A DNA stretch of 64,000 nt from Sabellastarte sp. h YS-2021 (GCA_964017235.1 OZ024930.1:27656614-27720613), one strand, 5' to 3'; positions 10,545 through 20,845 are shown, counted from the stretch's first letter. Translations and numbers: made by a program. The notes: generated by a model not told the origin, from the sequence alone.

Positions 10545-11884
10545 AGTCATGAACTTTCTCAAAGTAGTTTCAGAAATAGGTTGGGAGCAGATATAAGTGT
10601 TTTGCTAAGATTTTATTTTTCATTTGTTTATTCCCGAATGGAATATGGTTGTACTTTTTAGTTCTGCTCGTAAGTCATATCTTCAGAAATTAGAACCTGT
10701 TCAAATCAGGACTTGAGAATATGCTTGGGATCCTTCAGGACTTCTGCAATTCAAAGCTTGTATGTAGAGGTCAATGAACCTCCTTTATATCTAAGGTTTG
10801 ATAAGTTATGTGTTCAATATGCTTTGAAATTGAGAAGTAATCCTGATGATCCAGTTTATGATGGTTTTAATCCCCAGTTTTATGATCATTATGATAGGAA
10901 GCTTTCTGCAACAAGATCTTTTGGGCATTGTGTAGAGGAAGATTTATCTGTTATCCGTCCTCAGCTGGAACTAATTCAGTCTGTGTCATTGCCAGAAGAC
11001 CCACCGAGGACTATATGGAAACCTCACATATACTTGTATCTCACACATCAAAAGAAACATCTTGGTGACGATTGTCTTTTTCAAAGTCTATTTGCTCAGT
11101 TGAAAAGTTATTATCTTCACCATAGGGTTATACATACTTCGAAGGCACAAAATAGGGTTGCTGCAGCTGCTATATCTGACGGCCTCAGTGCCCAGGTCAG
11201 ACTTACTGGCAATGCTAGTATATTCACAGCTGAATTACTGGCACTAAAACTAGCTTTCAATATTGTGAAAAATTGAGATGACGATCATTTTATCATATTC
11301 ACTGATTCATTTTCTAGTCTACAAGCTCTTGATAGAAACAACTCTGATCATCCTTTTATTCAGGATATTTTAAAGCATTTTAATGATTGTTGGTGAAAGT
11401 TGTTTTAGCTTGGGTTTCCAGTCACATAGTCATAAATTGCAATGAAAAGCCAGACCTTGACAAACAAGCTTTGAATTTTAATATTTTGTACTTGAAAATC
11501 CTCTATACAGACTGGAAAATAAAATGTAGTGTTTTTAAACAAAAATGGTATGCCCAATGGAATGTGTTTCCTGATAAACTTTTTCAAATAAACACTACAG
11601 TTGGAGATATTTATGTTTAGACGGGTTTATCTCTCAGGGAGGAAATAGTTATTACTCGAACCTGTATAGGACACAACCTATTTTACACATAGTTATCTGT
11701 TAAGAAGGGCCTTGGTGCATTCCATGTCATTGTCCCAATACAGTGAAACATATATTATTAGACTGTGTTGACATAAGGGACAGTAGAACAAAATATTATA
11801 GAGGTATATATACAATGATAAAGTTATTTTATGAAAATATTTCTAATATTATAAAGTATTTAAAAGAATGTGGCCTGTTTAAAA
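10545..11884 (+). repeat. 1.33-kb direct repeat, copy 2 (LINE 3' end)
   Basis: The second copy is followed by AATTAATTAATTTTTTT, a plausible 3' tail that copy 1 lacks. This suggests copy 2 carries the original element end. Small indels between copies shift the RNase H offset from 1334 to 1339. Confidence 0.95.
10713..11620 (+). pseudogene. LINE RNase H region, copy 2
   Basis: Nearly identical to copy 1, but the frame that is broken in copy 1 near 9650-9730 is open here for 187 residues (10713-11276). Copy 2 is therefore the less damaged of the two. The stop after FNIVKN and the decayed WVSSH segment are shared with copy 1, so those lesions predate the duplication. Confidence 0.8.
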
Positions 11885-12400
11885 AGTTTTAATTAATTAA
11901 TTTTTTTGTGTGTTTTTTTCTTGGATTGGTCTTTCATTACAAGTTTTGCCACTAAGTTGTCTACAGATTCATTATATGACGAACCACATTTTTTGCACTT
12001 GCTTCCAAATCCTTTAAGCAGCACTGTTAAGAGCCTTTCTTGGAAACTGTCTCGGGCTTCAAGTGTAGGCTGTTGTCTGATGGCCTATCTAAAGGCCTTC
12101 AAAGACCACTATGTTGTTTCTTGGTTCAAGGTCAAACTAAAGTCAGACCATTGATACATCTATATTAATTCACTATATTATGATGCATTATGTTTGAGCT
12201 TCCTACATTAAACTTGTTAAGACAAATATCATTCATGCAAACATCAAATCATTTTCTCAGATGTTTAATGTTAACATTTTGCGTAAATAAAGTTTCATAA
12301 AACATACTTTTACTGTGCCAAAATTTCAAAATTTCACATAACGGACAATACATATGAGTTAATCAAGAAGTGCAGTACTCGCTGTGACTCTTTCAACCTG
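11885..12400. other. Unassigned spacer
   Basis: AT-rich. One 82-residue open frame (11906-12154) has no recognisable domain and is treated as chance. Confidence 0.4.
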
Positions 12401-12401
12401 G

Positions 12402-13060
12402 GCCCTTATTCACAAAGCGGATCAAGTTAAGAAAAAACTTAGTTAAAAAATGGCTCAGCTAATCGTTAGATTAAATCAGTAATCAGAAAGTATGGATTAA
12501 ATAATCCATGCACAAGTAAGTAAATACAAAACCTTGGTTTAATATTTTGTCTGCTGTACAGTGCACTGTGTGACTGATTTATAGTTTATCGTATTTTAAC
12601 ATGTCAGGGCTTTTTGACATGGCTATAAGTTACAAAAGGATATAAGGAAGAACTGCAAATTGGAAATTAAGAAAGAAATTATTTTAGAAGAAAAAAGCAA
12701 AAAGTGTCACATTTTTAACGGGGCTGAGTCCAGCAATTTAACAACAACCATGAAGAACAATTGGGGGGGAAATGCTACAGAAAAAGTTAATTTAGTTGGT
12801 GGGATGGGTAGAAGTGCCAAACAGATTACCTGCAAAAGTCATAGGTCAAAGTCAATTGGAAATGTCGAAGATTCCAGAAAGACCGAAAACAGGTTCATCA
12901 ATGTCAAATTTGTTAACATAATGACATGCAATGTATTCCATTCTATTGTATCCAAATGTACATAATTTATAATCCATGAGAATGTTAGCATTTAATGGTG
13001 ATAGCATCTTCCACACAAGTGTTATATTATCCTGTATGTTTGGTTATAATACTTATATTT
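12402..13060 (+). mobile_element. DNA-transposon fragment beginning GGGCCCTTATTCACAAAGC
   Basis: The start resembles the common terminal sequence of invertebrate DNA transposons (GGGCC followed by TTCAC), also seen here at 34263 and 34559. It is followed by a Myb/SANT-like coding piece. No matching inverted end was found nearby, so the right boundary is a guess. Confidence 0.35.
12630..12965 (+). pseudogene. Myb/SANT-like DNA-binding protein fragment
   Basis: A 101-residue frame with a basic N-terminus, then TTTMKNNWGGNATEKVNLVG and RSAKQITCKSHRSK. This spacing (K-x-x-W, EKVNxVGG, R-x-x-x-QI) is that of the Myb/SANT-like domain found in Harbinger-type accessory proteins and in related host factors. 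In Harbinger transposons such a protein binds element DNA and helps bring in the transposase. The third helix, normally KKWxxLKS, is degraded. No ATG context or neighbouring transposase on this side supports function. Confidence 0.45.
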
Positions 13061-13773
13061 TTTTATTTATTCATGGGGCTGTTCCACTGGAGCCGACCTT
13101 ATAACTGACTACACAATAGGGTCGGTTGCAAAAGTCAGGGGTTGGGACAAAAATCAAGAAAAAAGTGCACTAAAATTTCAGTTAAGTTTTACCTGCCCGA
13201 CAGGACGTCGCACATCCCAGCTTGTCTGGATCAAGATCCGGCCCCCAAGTTAGGTTTTTCTATACCACAGACAGGAAACTACCGGGACAAACCATAAATT
13301 CCTAACAAACAATCTGTATCAGCCCCACAAGTCATAGTGACAAAGCAACAGGACTGGAGCATTCTCACCAACCCACCCTGACTGGAGTGATTAATTTATG
13401 GAGTTCGGATCGAGAGTCATGATCAAACCCATATTAGAAAAGCTTCTGCCTTCTGGCAGCTGTAAATCATTTGTCACTGCAAAGATTTTTTTTTTGTAAG
13501 TTTTTTTTTATGTATATCAAAATATATTTACATGAAAATATATAAAATATTTATATATAACAAACTAAAACATCAAGAAAACAAAGAAAAACAAAGAAAG
13601 TACAGGTTACACATTGAATTACATCAGTTTACATAATTTAAGAAAAATATTTAGCAGTGGTAAACTATATAACTACATTATGTTCAATTGATTCACCTAT
13701 TTTAGTTCACTCAGAGCAAAGTAATACAACTGGTTAATTTACAATACCATAATACATTGAAAATACATTTTTT

Positions 13774-14433
13774 TCAAAATATATTCTTCATTTGTTGCCA
13801 TTGTTTTAGAAATTTATCACTTTGGAATTCTAGAGAAGCAAGCAACTTTTGCTCATCATATATAGTTTTACATTTGATAAGTGCACCATCAATACAAATA
13901 TTGAAGCCTTTCCTGGAGTATGTATATATATAGCATTGTATAACCATTATTAATGTATTTATTGCCGCAGAATTTGAATTATGATGGATGTATCCCAAAA
14001 GAACATCCTCAGGACTGAACTGAATGTAAAATCTAGTTTTATTGAAAATTCTATTTTCCAATTGATGCCATAATTGGTTAGCTTTTGGGCAAGAAAAAAA
14101 TAGATGAAGGAGAGTTTCCTCTGATGTGGATCTACATAGTAAGCATTTATTAGAGTCTGCCACACCCATTTTATGAAGAATTATCTGTGTTCCGAGTATT
14201 CTATGCATTATTCTGTACTGAAACCATTTAAAATATGGATCTTGTATAGTTTTAAAGCAAATTCTGAATAACTGTCTCCAAATATCGTCTTTTAAGTCCA
14301 CTTTTAGATCATCATGCCATTTTTGCTTAAATGTTAAGGTAAGATGTCTTTTATTTAAATTCTCATAAAAATACTTTGTGCCTTTGCCACTGGATAGAAT
14401 AATTCTTATGGAGTTTAAAATACATGGCTGCAA
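13774..14433 (-). pseudogene. L1/Tx1-like ORF2 C-terminal domain with CCHC-like motif
   Basis: A 219-residue frame forming the tail of the LINE polyprotein. It contains WFQYRIMHRILGTQIILHKMG and the cysteine/histidine cluster CLLCRSTSEETLLHLFFSCP (C-x2-C-x8-H-x4-C) near residue 97. This is a nucleic-acid-binding motif typical of this position in L1/Tx1 and related LINEs. The stop is followed by a short AT-rich 3' UTR and poly(A). A second LINE of this type with the same motif lies at 37997-41283. Confidence 0.85.
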
Positions 14434-14601
14434 AAAGTTAAAGGAGTCTCCAGTTTTATGTTCCTTAATGAATTTATCGATTACAATTTTTAAACGATAG
14501 TAATCTAAAAAATTGATTCTTTGGATATTAAAAGCTCTTTGAATTTGTTGAGAACACAGCCATTATTATCCACTATATCACCCACCGTTATAATCCCTTT
14601 T

Positions 14602-15443
14602 TTAAACCAATCTGGAAAAAAGTGTATTTGATGAGATCATTGGATTGTACCAGAGTGGAGATGCCAGAATATCATCATTGCTCTCAGTTTTAATTTTCTC
14701 ACATAATTTTAAATAGGAATGAAAAACATCATTCCAAAAAACATTTCCAGTCCTTTTAATCAATATTTTTGGCCAATCTGAACCAAACTTAAGAAGCTTA
14801 TCAATTGGAGATATGGATTGTTCAAAAACTGGGATAAAAGCACTTTGTTCACCTCTAAAGAGTCTGTATATCCAAGATAGTTTCAAAGCATTGATAAAGT
14901 TATCTAAATTTACCATTCTGAGTCCAGCATCTTGGTAATCCTGCATAATATATAAACATTTTATTTTATCCGGCTTATTACTCCATATATAACTAAAAAA
15001 CATTCCGTTTAATGTATTTATAAAACCTCTGTTTGGTAAAGGAATATTTGAAAAGAGATGAATGAACTGTGAAAGAATAAAAGTCTTTATTACTGTGATT
15101 TTACCTAAAGGAGTTAAAGTTCGTTTGTTCCAATTTAGTAAGAGTTTCTTTGCTTTTTCCAAGGCGTATGTATAATTCATAGATGGGATTTTTTCCAAGT
15201 CAACTGAAAACTGCAGTCCTAGTAGCTTAAAGCTGTTTGTTCCCCATTCTAATTTCGAGGTTACGTTTAGTTTATCTCTGGAGTGCTTTTTCCTGCCGAT
15301 CCATACCACTTTAGTTTTTGTAGTATTCATTTTCAACCCCGAGAATGAGCCAAAAATTTCGATTGTATTTAGTGCAGTTTGTAAGGATTGGTCAGATCCA
15401 TTTAATATAAGGGTGGTATCATCCGCAAATTGGCAGAGTTTAA
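14602..15443 (-). pseudogene. L1/Tx1-like RT, FADD box and thumb part
   Basis: Directly left of the Helitron-like insertion, the minus strand encodes KLCQFADDTTLILNGS (the catalytic F-A-D-D box). The 244-residue frame continues the thumb with TKVVWIGRKKHSRD, FKLLGLQFSVDLEKIP, GKITVIKTFILSQFIH and GLRMVNLDNFINALKLSWI. All are typical of the Tx1/L1 C-terminal half. The frame stops near 14602 at a frameshift and similarity continues to 14434 in other frames. Confidence 0.85.
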
Positions 15444-15837
15444 TTAAGCGTCCCGCAAGGGACGCTTGTTTGTGTATGGGAGAGCTTCAGGCTCCGCCGG
15501 CTCCACATTTTGTTTTCCTTATAACTCTGTAACTGTTAGGCGGATTCTTTTCAAATTTGGCAGGTTTAGGCAGTAGCCTTGGGGAATTTTTTTGAATATG
15601 CTGCAGTGACATTTCAACCAATCAGAGAGGTCACATGACCAAAAATGTCTTTTTTCGATGGGGAAGCTTGTCCGGATGATAACTTGAAAGGAATTTTATC
15701 AATTCACCTGAAACTTGGCAAATACATTCATTCTATTAAAATCTGGAAATCATTAGATTTTGGCATTGATTGGTCAAGAAATGGCCGAGTAATTACTGAT
15801 TAATTAATCATTACGAATTTTCCAAATAAGGAAAACA

Positions 15838-16605
15838 CAAAAATGCTTATATCTCGAAAACCGTGCTAGATAGAGAGATTTCGACGAAATTTTTGACCCA
15901 TAGGGTATCTCTGTGGAGTAGTTTTCCCAATTTTCAAAAAATTTTTGTCTCGTCCAAAATGGCGGCCATTTTGAATTTTCGAAATTTTCGCAAAAATTGC
16001 AAAACACAAAAATGCTTATATCTCAAAAACCGTGCTAGATAGAGCAATTTCGACAAAATTTTTGACCCGCAGGATATCCCTGCGGAGTACTTTTCCCAAT
16101 TTTCAAAAAATTTTTGTCTCACCAAAAGTGGCGGCCATTTTGAATTTTCGTAAAAATTGCAAAACACAAAAATGCTTATATCTCGAAAACCGTGCTAGAT
16201 AGAGCGATTTCGACGAAATTTTTGACCCACAGGGTATCTCTGCAGAGTAGTTATCCCAATTTGAAAAAAATTTTTGTCTCGCCAAAAATGGCGGCCATTT
16301 TGAATTTTCGAATTTTTCGCAAAAATTGCAAAACATAAAAATGCTTATATCTCGAAAACCATGCAAGATAGAGCGATTTCGACGAAATTTTTGACCCACA
16401 GGGTATCTCTGCAGAGTAGCCATGCCAATTTTCAAAAAAATTTTGTCTTGCCAAAAATGGCGGCCATTTTGAATTTTCGAATTTTTGCGCAAAAATTGCA
16501 AAACACAAAAATGCTAATATTTCGAAAACCGTGCTACATAGAGCGATTTCGACGAAATTTTTGATCTTCAGGGTATCTCTGCAGAGCAGCTATCCCAAAG
16601 AGCTT
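15838..16605. repeat. Satellite B1, five units of 160-171 bp
   Basis: Units begin near 15838, 16008, 16169, 16340 and 16508. Each has the core TTATATCTCGAAAACCGTGC, then AGAGCGATTTCGACGAAATT, GGGTATCTCTG and a near-palindrome AAAATGGCGGCCATTTT. Two degenerate units follow at 17297 and 17457. The open frames seen on both strands here are repeat by-products. Confidence 0.9.
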
Positions 16606-17150
16606 TCACTTGGTGAAGTTTCAGACCCATAGCTAATTGCTCACCTACTCAAAAAGAGTAAATGCGAATTACCTCTAAAAGTATTGCAGATGGCCAATTT
16701 TTCTCAAATAACTCATTCACCTACTTTTGGAAGAGCTTTCACTTGGTGAAGTTTCAGACCCGTAGCTAATTACTCACCTACTCAAAATGAGTAAATGCTA
16801 ATTATCTCAAAAACTATTGCAGATACCCAATTTTTATCAAATAACTCATTCATGTACTTTTGGGAGAGCTTTCACATGGTGAAGTTTCAGACCCATAGCT
16901 AATTACTCACCTACTCAAAATGAGTAAATGCAAATTATCTCTAAAAGTATTGCAGATAGCCAATTTTTCTCAAATAACTCATTCACCTACTTTTGGGAGA
17001 GCTTTCACTTGGTGAAGTTTCAGACCCATAGATAATTATTCACCTACTCAAAATGAGTAAATGTGAATTATCTCTTAATGGTATTGCAGATAGCCAATTT
17101 TTCTCAAATAACTCATTCACCTACTTTTGGAAGAGCTTTCACACACGAAA
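16605..17150. repeat. Satellite B2, about four units of 125 bp
   Basis: The unit reads AGAGCTTTCACTTGGTGAAG, CAGACCCATAGCTAATTACT, CACCTACTCAAAATGAGTAA, AATTATCTCTAAAAGTATTG, AGATAGCCAATTTTTCTC. The same satellite recurs at 49930-50510 in another Helitron-like block. Confidence 0.9.
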
Positions 17151-17624
17151 ATGAAAAATTGTGAATATCTCGGAAAAGCTATTTCTTCTGCTTTAATGCT
17201 CGGCGGGAGATACACACCGCGGCAGTGGTCTTGACAAAAATTTTTGTCTCCCCAAAAATGGTGGCCATTTTGAATTTTCAAAGTTTTTGCAAAAGACAAA
17301 AATGCTTATATCTCGAAAACTGTGCTATATGGAGTGAACTCAACAAAATTTTGGACCTGCTGGGTATCTCTGCAGAGTAGCCATGCCAATTTTCAAAATA
17401 TTTTTGTCTCGCCAAATATAGCGGACATTTTTTATTTTTTTATTTTTTGCAAAACACAAAAATGCTTATATCTTGAAAACCGTGCTAGATAGAGCAGACT
17501 GCGCTGACTTTGGTTGCCACAACAGTATAAGGCTAGAAACAAAGCATTTTCTTAATACTTTAGCACTCATCTTTATAGCCTTTTCGGGACGCATTATCTT
17601 TTTTTTTTGCGCGCGATCCTCTAG

Positions 17625-18084
17625 TATTATGATTTGCAATGATTAATCCTTTTATTTCTTTGTTTTGGGTGATCATATAGGTCATTATTTGAGTACATAA
17701 AATGAATAAATATGCAGCTATTGGATCACCCTGCTTGCGGCCTCTTTCAATTTTAAAAAATTCACATTACACCTGCTTGTTTAACTGAAGCAGTTATATT
17801 TTTATTTAAACCAAGTTTTTCTAAAACATTAAACATAAAACTCCATGATATTGAGTCAAAGGCCTTCTCAAAGTCTATCAGCATCAACAATCCATCTATT
17901 TTGTTTTTTTCAGTGTAATTCATGATATCATAAATTAATCTTGTTACTTCACCTATATATCGGCCTTGCATAAAACCACACTGAGATTCCGAAATTAAAT
18001 AATGAAGAACTGTTTTTAATCTATTTGCCACAACAGTGGATATTAATTTGTACAAGATACAAAGTAATGAAATTGGTCTCCAGT
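17625..18084 (-). pseudogene. L1/Tx1-like RT, fingers and palm part
   Basis: The frame begins at NWRPISLLCILYKLIS, carries SESQCGFMQGRYIGEVTRLI and motif A LLMLIDFEKAFDSISW, and after a frameshift reaches a KQGDP box at about 17735-17750. It then runs to the Helitron-like insertion at 17624. These are the hallmarks of L1/Tx1-group reverse transcriptases. The 5' end coincides with the TSD, showing truncation on integration. Confidence 0.85.
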
Positions 18085-18249
18085 TCACTGCAAAGATGCC
18101 AGCTACACACCAGAAGCTCAGGGTCCTTTTGGTTTTTATTGAGTTTAATATTTTTTATCTTCGTAATGATTTCAGACAAAAGGACACATCTGAATTGAGG
18201 ACCAGTACCTGCTCTACAGCCAGCACCTTCACCACAGCTACCACCCAGG

Positions 18250-18762
18250 AGAAGAAGAAAGCCACCGAACCCCTGGGTCATGCCCAAGATCCTTCAAAGA
18301 GAAGAAAGGATGCTATATAACCTTCCTGTCCGTTCGTCCCCCAGGTCTGCTGGGCCATTCTTGCTGAAGTCTAGAAGTATTTGACCTGCCATATAAATCC
18401 TGAAGACTGAAAAAAAGGTGGAGAAGTTCGGAACCAGATGGAATGTGCCCACTGCTCTTGGGGCACTAGCTGGGAAACAAATCGCCATGAAAAAGCCAAA
18501 GAAATCTGACCGTGAATATTACAACTACAAGGGCTTCTTTTCCCCAGTGATTCTAGCCCTGGTTGACACAAATTACAGATTCCTATGGGTCAAGTAGATC
18601 TTCATCAGATGCACAGATTTTAACCGCGGGAAGTTGAGGGAGAAGATCAAGGCCTACACCTTAGGGCTTCCAGCACCCTTAGAGGAGGGAGGGCCATATT
18701 TGCACTATTTCTTGCCGGATGAAGGTATCTTTGCCTTGATACCATGGATGGTGAATCGCTAC
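18250..18762 (+). pseudogene. Harbinger transposase, first part (inactive)
   Basis: Reading frames here match the PIF/Harbinger DDE nuclease: a basic RRRK start, GTRWNVPTALGALAGKQIAM, KKPKKSDREYYNYKGFFSPV, LALVDTNYRFLWV, then LREKIKAYTLGLPAP and GIFALIPWMVNRY. A Harbinger transposase cuts element ends and reinserts them at short targets. The box that normally reads LDGKHI reads LAGKQI, so the first catalytic Asp is Ala. The second Asp region contains a stop. Several frameshifts precede 18420. The coding sequence is then cut after the codon TAC by a 1.7-kb element. Confidence 0.8.
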
Positions 18763-19384
18763 TGGGGGTGTTCCACTGGAGCTGACCCTACAATATACTG
18801 TATGGCTCTATGGTCGGTTACTACAGTCAGGTGTCGGGGAGAAAATCCAGAAAAAAGGGCAGAAAAATTCTGGGTCAGTTTCACCTCCCCAACAGTCGTA
18901 AACCTCAAACAGACAAGCCGTATCAGGTCACAACAAGGCCACAATTAGACTTGCAGTTGGCATTGCCATTCCTGTGTTCATGATGAAATTTCAGGGAAAA
19001 AAGAGGATTAAGTGTTGACCAATAAACAAATCTAAAACAAGATCAAAACAAAATATTTAGATCCTATCAGGTGACCAAACTACAGCATTGACATTTTTGT
19101 TTAATTGTCATGTGTCAGGTTTGGGCTTTAAAATTATATAAAAATACAGCAAGCTATATCTGATTATGATTATATGTCAGAAATAGTCACTTAAATAGAA
19201 AATTTCCATTTGGAAAGTCTTGCCTCCATTGAAAACAAGCAGAAGGAGATGTGCTTCTGACAATATTTTATGTGACAATGAAAACCTCTGGACCTCTGGG
19301 AAAGACAGTTTTATGTGACAATGAAAACCTCTGGACCTCTGGGAAAGACACTTTCAATGTTTTGTCCATGTGATCTATTTTTCT

Positions 19385-19613
19385 ACAAGGGGCCACGGTG
19401 GTAGAGTGGTAACACTCTCGCCTCCCACCTCTGAGGCTGGGGTTCGATCCCTGTGATGGCCTTGAATGGGAAAGCTGGTAGTTGCTTGCCGTTGGTCGTC
19501 GGTTTACAGTACACAACCCTAGCGAACTATATGTACTGGTATCCTCTGCCGTTCCAACTACCCGTCGTGATATGACCTGTACAGTGTTGAAAGCGACGTA
19601 AAACCCCAAATAA
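19385..19613 (+). mobile_element. tRNA-derived SINE, copy 1
   Basis: It has Pol III box A (GGTAGAGTGGTAACAC) and box B (GGGTTCGATCC), a tRNA-unrelated body and a 3' end GAAAGCGACGTAAAACCCC with an AAATAAAT tail. The 12-bp TSD ATCTATTTTTCT is exact at 19373-19384 and 19614-19625. This SINE style is common in molluscs. The body is slightly diverged (CTGTGATGGCCTTGAATGGG) from the other two copies. Confidence 0.92.
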
Positions 19614-19915
19614 ATCTATTTTTCTGCATATTTATACCAATTATTTCTAGCCTCTGGGAAAGACTCTATTCTGGACGTAAGGGTAAATATGTTGTAGTTC
19701 TGGTCATGAGATCCAAATGTCATTTGACTTTCCTTGACCTAACTTTTTAGATTTTTTGATTGGTCAACACTTGGTCCCTTTTCCCCAGAAATTTTTCTGC
19801 TAAAATAGGCTGGTACTATGTATTATTATGTGACCAAATAATTTTTTTTCTGCATATTTACTGCGTATATGTGAAGCTTATGTATCAGGTAAGTTCAGGA
19901 TTCTAATTACTGACA

Positions 19916-20144
19916 GGGGCCACGGTGGCAGAGTGGTAACACTCTCGCCTCCCACCTCTGAGGCCGGGATTCGATCCCCGCACGTGCTCAAGTCGGAAAG
20001 CTGGTAGTTGCTTACCGTTGGTCAGCAGTTTACAGTACACAACCCTAGCGAACTCTATGTACTGGTTTCCTCTGCCCTTACAACTACCCGTCGTGATATG
20101 ACCTGTACAGTGTTGAAAGCGACGTAAAACCCCAAATAAACAAA
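19916..20144 (+). mobile_element. tRNA-derived SINE, copy 2
   Basis: Same family and orientation as copy 1, with an exact 13-bp TSD CTAATTACTGACA at 19903-19915 and 20145-20157. Box A GGCAGAGTGGTAACAC and box B GGATTCGATCCCC are well kept. Only about 300 bp separate it from copy 1. Confidence 0.92.
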
Positions 20145-20461
20145 CTAATTACTGACACTGTTTTTTTTTGTCATTCACAAAGTTTATTGTCATATTGTCA
20201 TATACTGGAAATAGGCTACATAAGTGAGAAAGACAAGCTGGTGTCATGATAGGACAAGATGGGAAATGATGAGGACAAGGCAGTTTGAGCAGAGCCACAG
20301 TCTGGGAGGGTCTGTTACATATCAAACATTTTTGATACTTTGCCAATCCCCCGCGGCAAGCCGGGAAATCACAACCGATCGTAACCCACTATGTAAACAA
20401 TGCTCCTGACCCTCAAAAAATCCTTAAATACTAACAAGTTGGCCCCAGTGGAACACCCCTA

Positions 20462-20845
20462 TACAACAGAAGACAACTCACAAGGGAGGAGAGAGTAGCA
20501 AACTACAAGTTCTCCAGAGGCAGAAGGGTGGTGGGGAATGTGTTTCAAATATTAGTGAGGATATTCAGGGTACTACTGGGCACCATGGGACTAAGGTTGT
20601 CAAAGACATCTTTTTAACATGTGTGGTGTTGCACAACATGCTGAGGACACACCAGGGTGGAGCAGACAGGGCATCCACCCCAGCAAATGATATAGCGGTC
20701 CTGCAAAAATGAACAGGTGGTGTATGTGCCAGATGAAAACTACAGGAGTCCTTTGAGGGAGGCTAAACATCAGCAAGATCTGAAAGACTACTTCAATCAT
20801 CTGGTTGCATTGGCTGTGCAGGAGGACAGGATCTGAGATGTGAAA
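20462..20845 (+). pseudogene. Harbinger transposase, C-terminal part
   Basis: It continues the transposase after the inserted element: NRRQLTREERVANYKFSRGR, RVVGNVFQILVRIFRVLLGT, then after a frameshift VVLHNMLRTHQGGADR-like text and DLKDYFNHLVALAVQEDR before a stop near 20840. Harbinger nucleases have just this C-terminal segment with the RGRRVVEN(V/A)FG helix carrying the last catalytic Glu; here that Glu position is Gly. The gene is dead. Confidence 0.8.

Larger units (their letters stand above)
7385..11884 (+). mobile_element. I/Nimb-clade LINE with duplicated 3' third
   Basis: Plus-strand LINE remnants in the order endonuclease (7430-7960), reverse transcriptase (8034-9360, many frameshifts), RNase H (about 9810-10110) and a C-terminal RTCIGH / VKHILLDC-type region. 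The last 1.33 kb is repeated in direct orientation (9211-10544 and 10545-11884). A downstream RNase H domain is characteristic of the I group, including Nimb. The start abuts the fold-back element, so the 5' end is missing. Confidence 0.8.
15444..17624 (+). mobile_element. Helitron-like (pearl/HINE-type) element, copy B
   Basis: It starts TTAAGCGTCCCGCAAGGG, with the perfect hairpin GCGTCCC-GCAA-GGGACGC, and ends GATCCTCTAG. It sits between A and T inside the LINE reverse transcriptase. Joining the flanks (GAGTTTAA with TATTATG) leaves the RT frame unbroken across the site, so the target lost and gained no bases. No TSD and a 3' CTAG are Helitron traits; the 5' TTAAG is unlike classical TC ends but matches copy A. 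The interior consists of two satellite families. No coding capacity. Confidence 0.75.
13487..18084 (-). mobile_element. 5'-truncated L1/Tx1-like LINE (TSD 13 bp), split by a Helitron-like element
   Basis: The 13-base TSD TCACTGCAAAGAT is exact at 13474-13486 and 18085-18097. The T-runs just right of 13486 are the poly(A) tail of a minus-strand element. The body encodes the RT from the WRPISLL segment onwards and a C-terminal zinc-finger-like region. The 5' part (endonuclease, ORF1) was never copied. The RT is cut between the palm and the FADD box by the element at 15444-17624. Confidence 0.85.
18763..20461. mobile_element. Non-autonomous Harbinger element with two SINEs inside
   Basis: The ends TGGGGGTGTTCCACTGG and, inverted, TAGGGGTGTTCCACTGG are terminal inverted repeats of about 17 bp. 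They are flanked by an exact 3-bp TSD, TAC (18760-18762 and 20462-20464), the TSD length expected for Harbinger. Deleting the element plus one TAC restores an uninterrupted transposase frame across the site. Without its two SINEs the element is about 1.24 kb and non-coding. The ends resemble those of the surrounding Harbinger, so a related transposase may have mobilised it. Confidence 0.8.

Noticed and set aside
15804-16564. Overlapping open frames on both strands in 15.8-16.6 kb, with repeated KWPPF- and KMAAIL-like text
   Set aside because: They are translations of the satellite unit and repeat with its period; there is no independent coding signal.
18371-18571. Minus-strand frames under the Harbinger transposase
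   Set aside because: Antisense shadows of the transposase coding strand.
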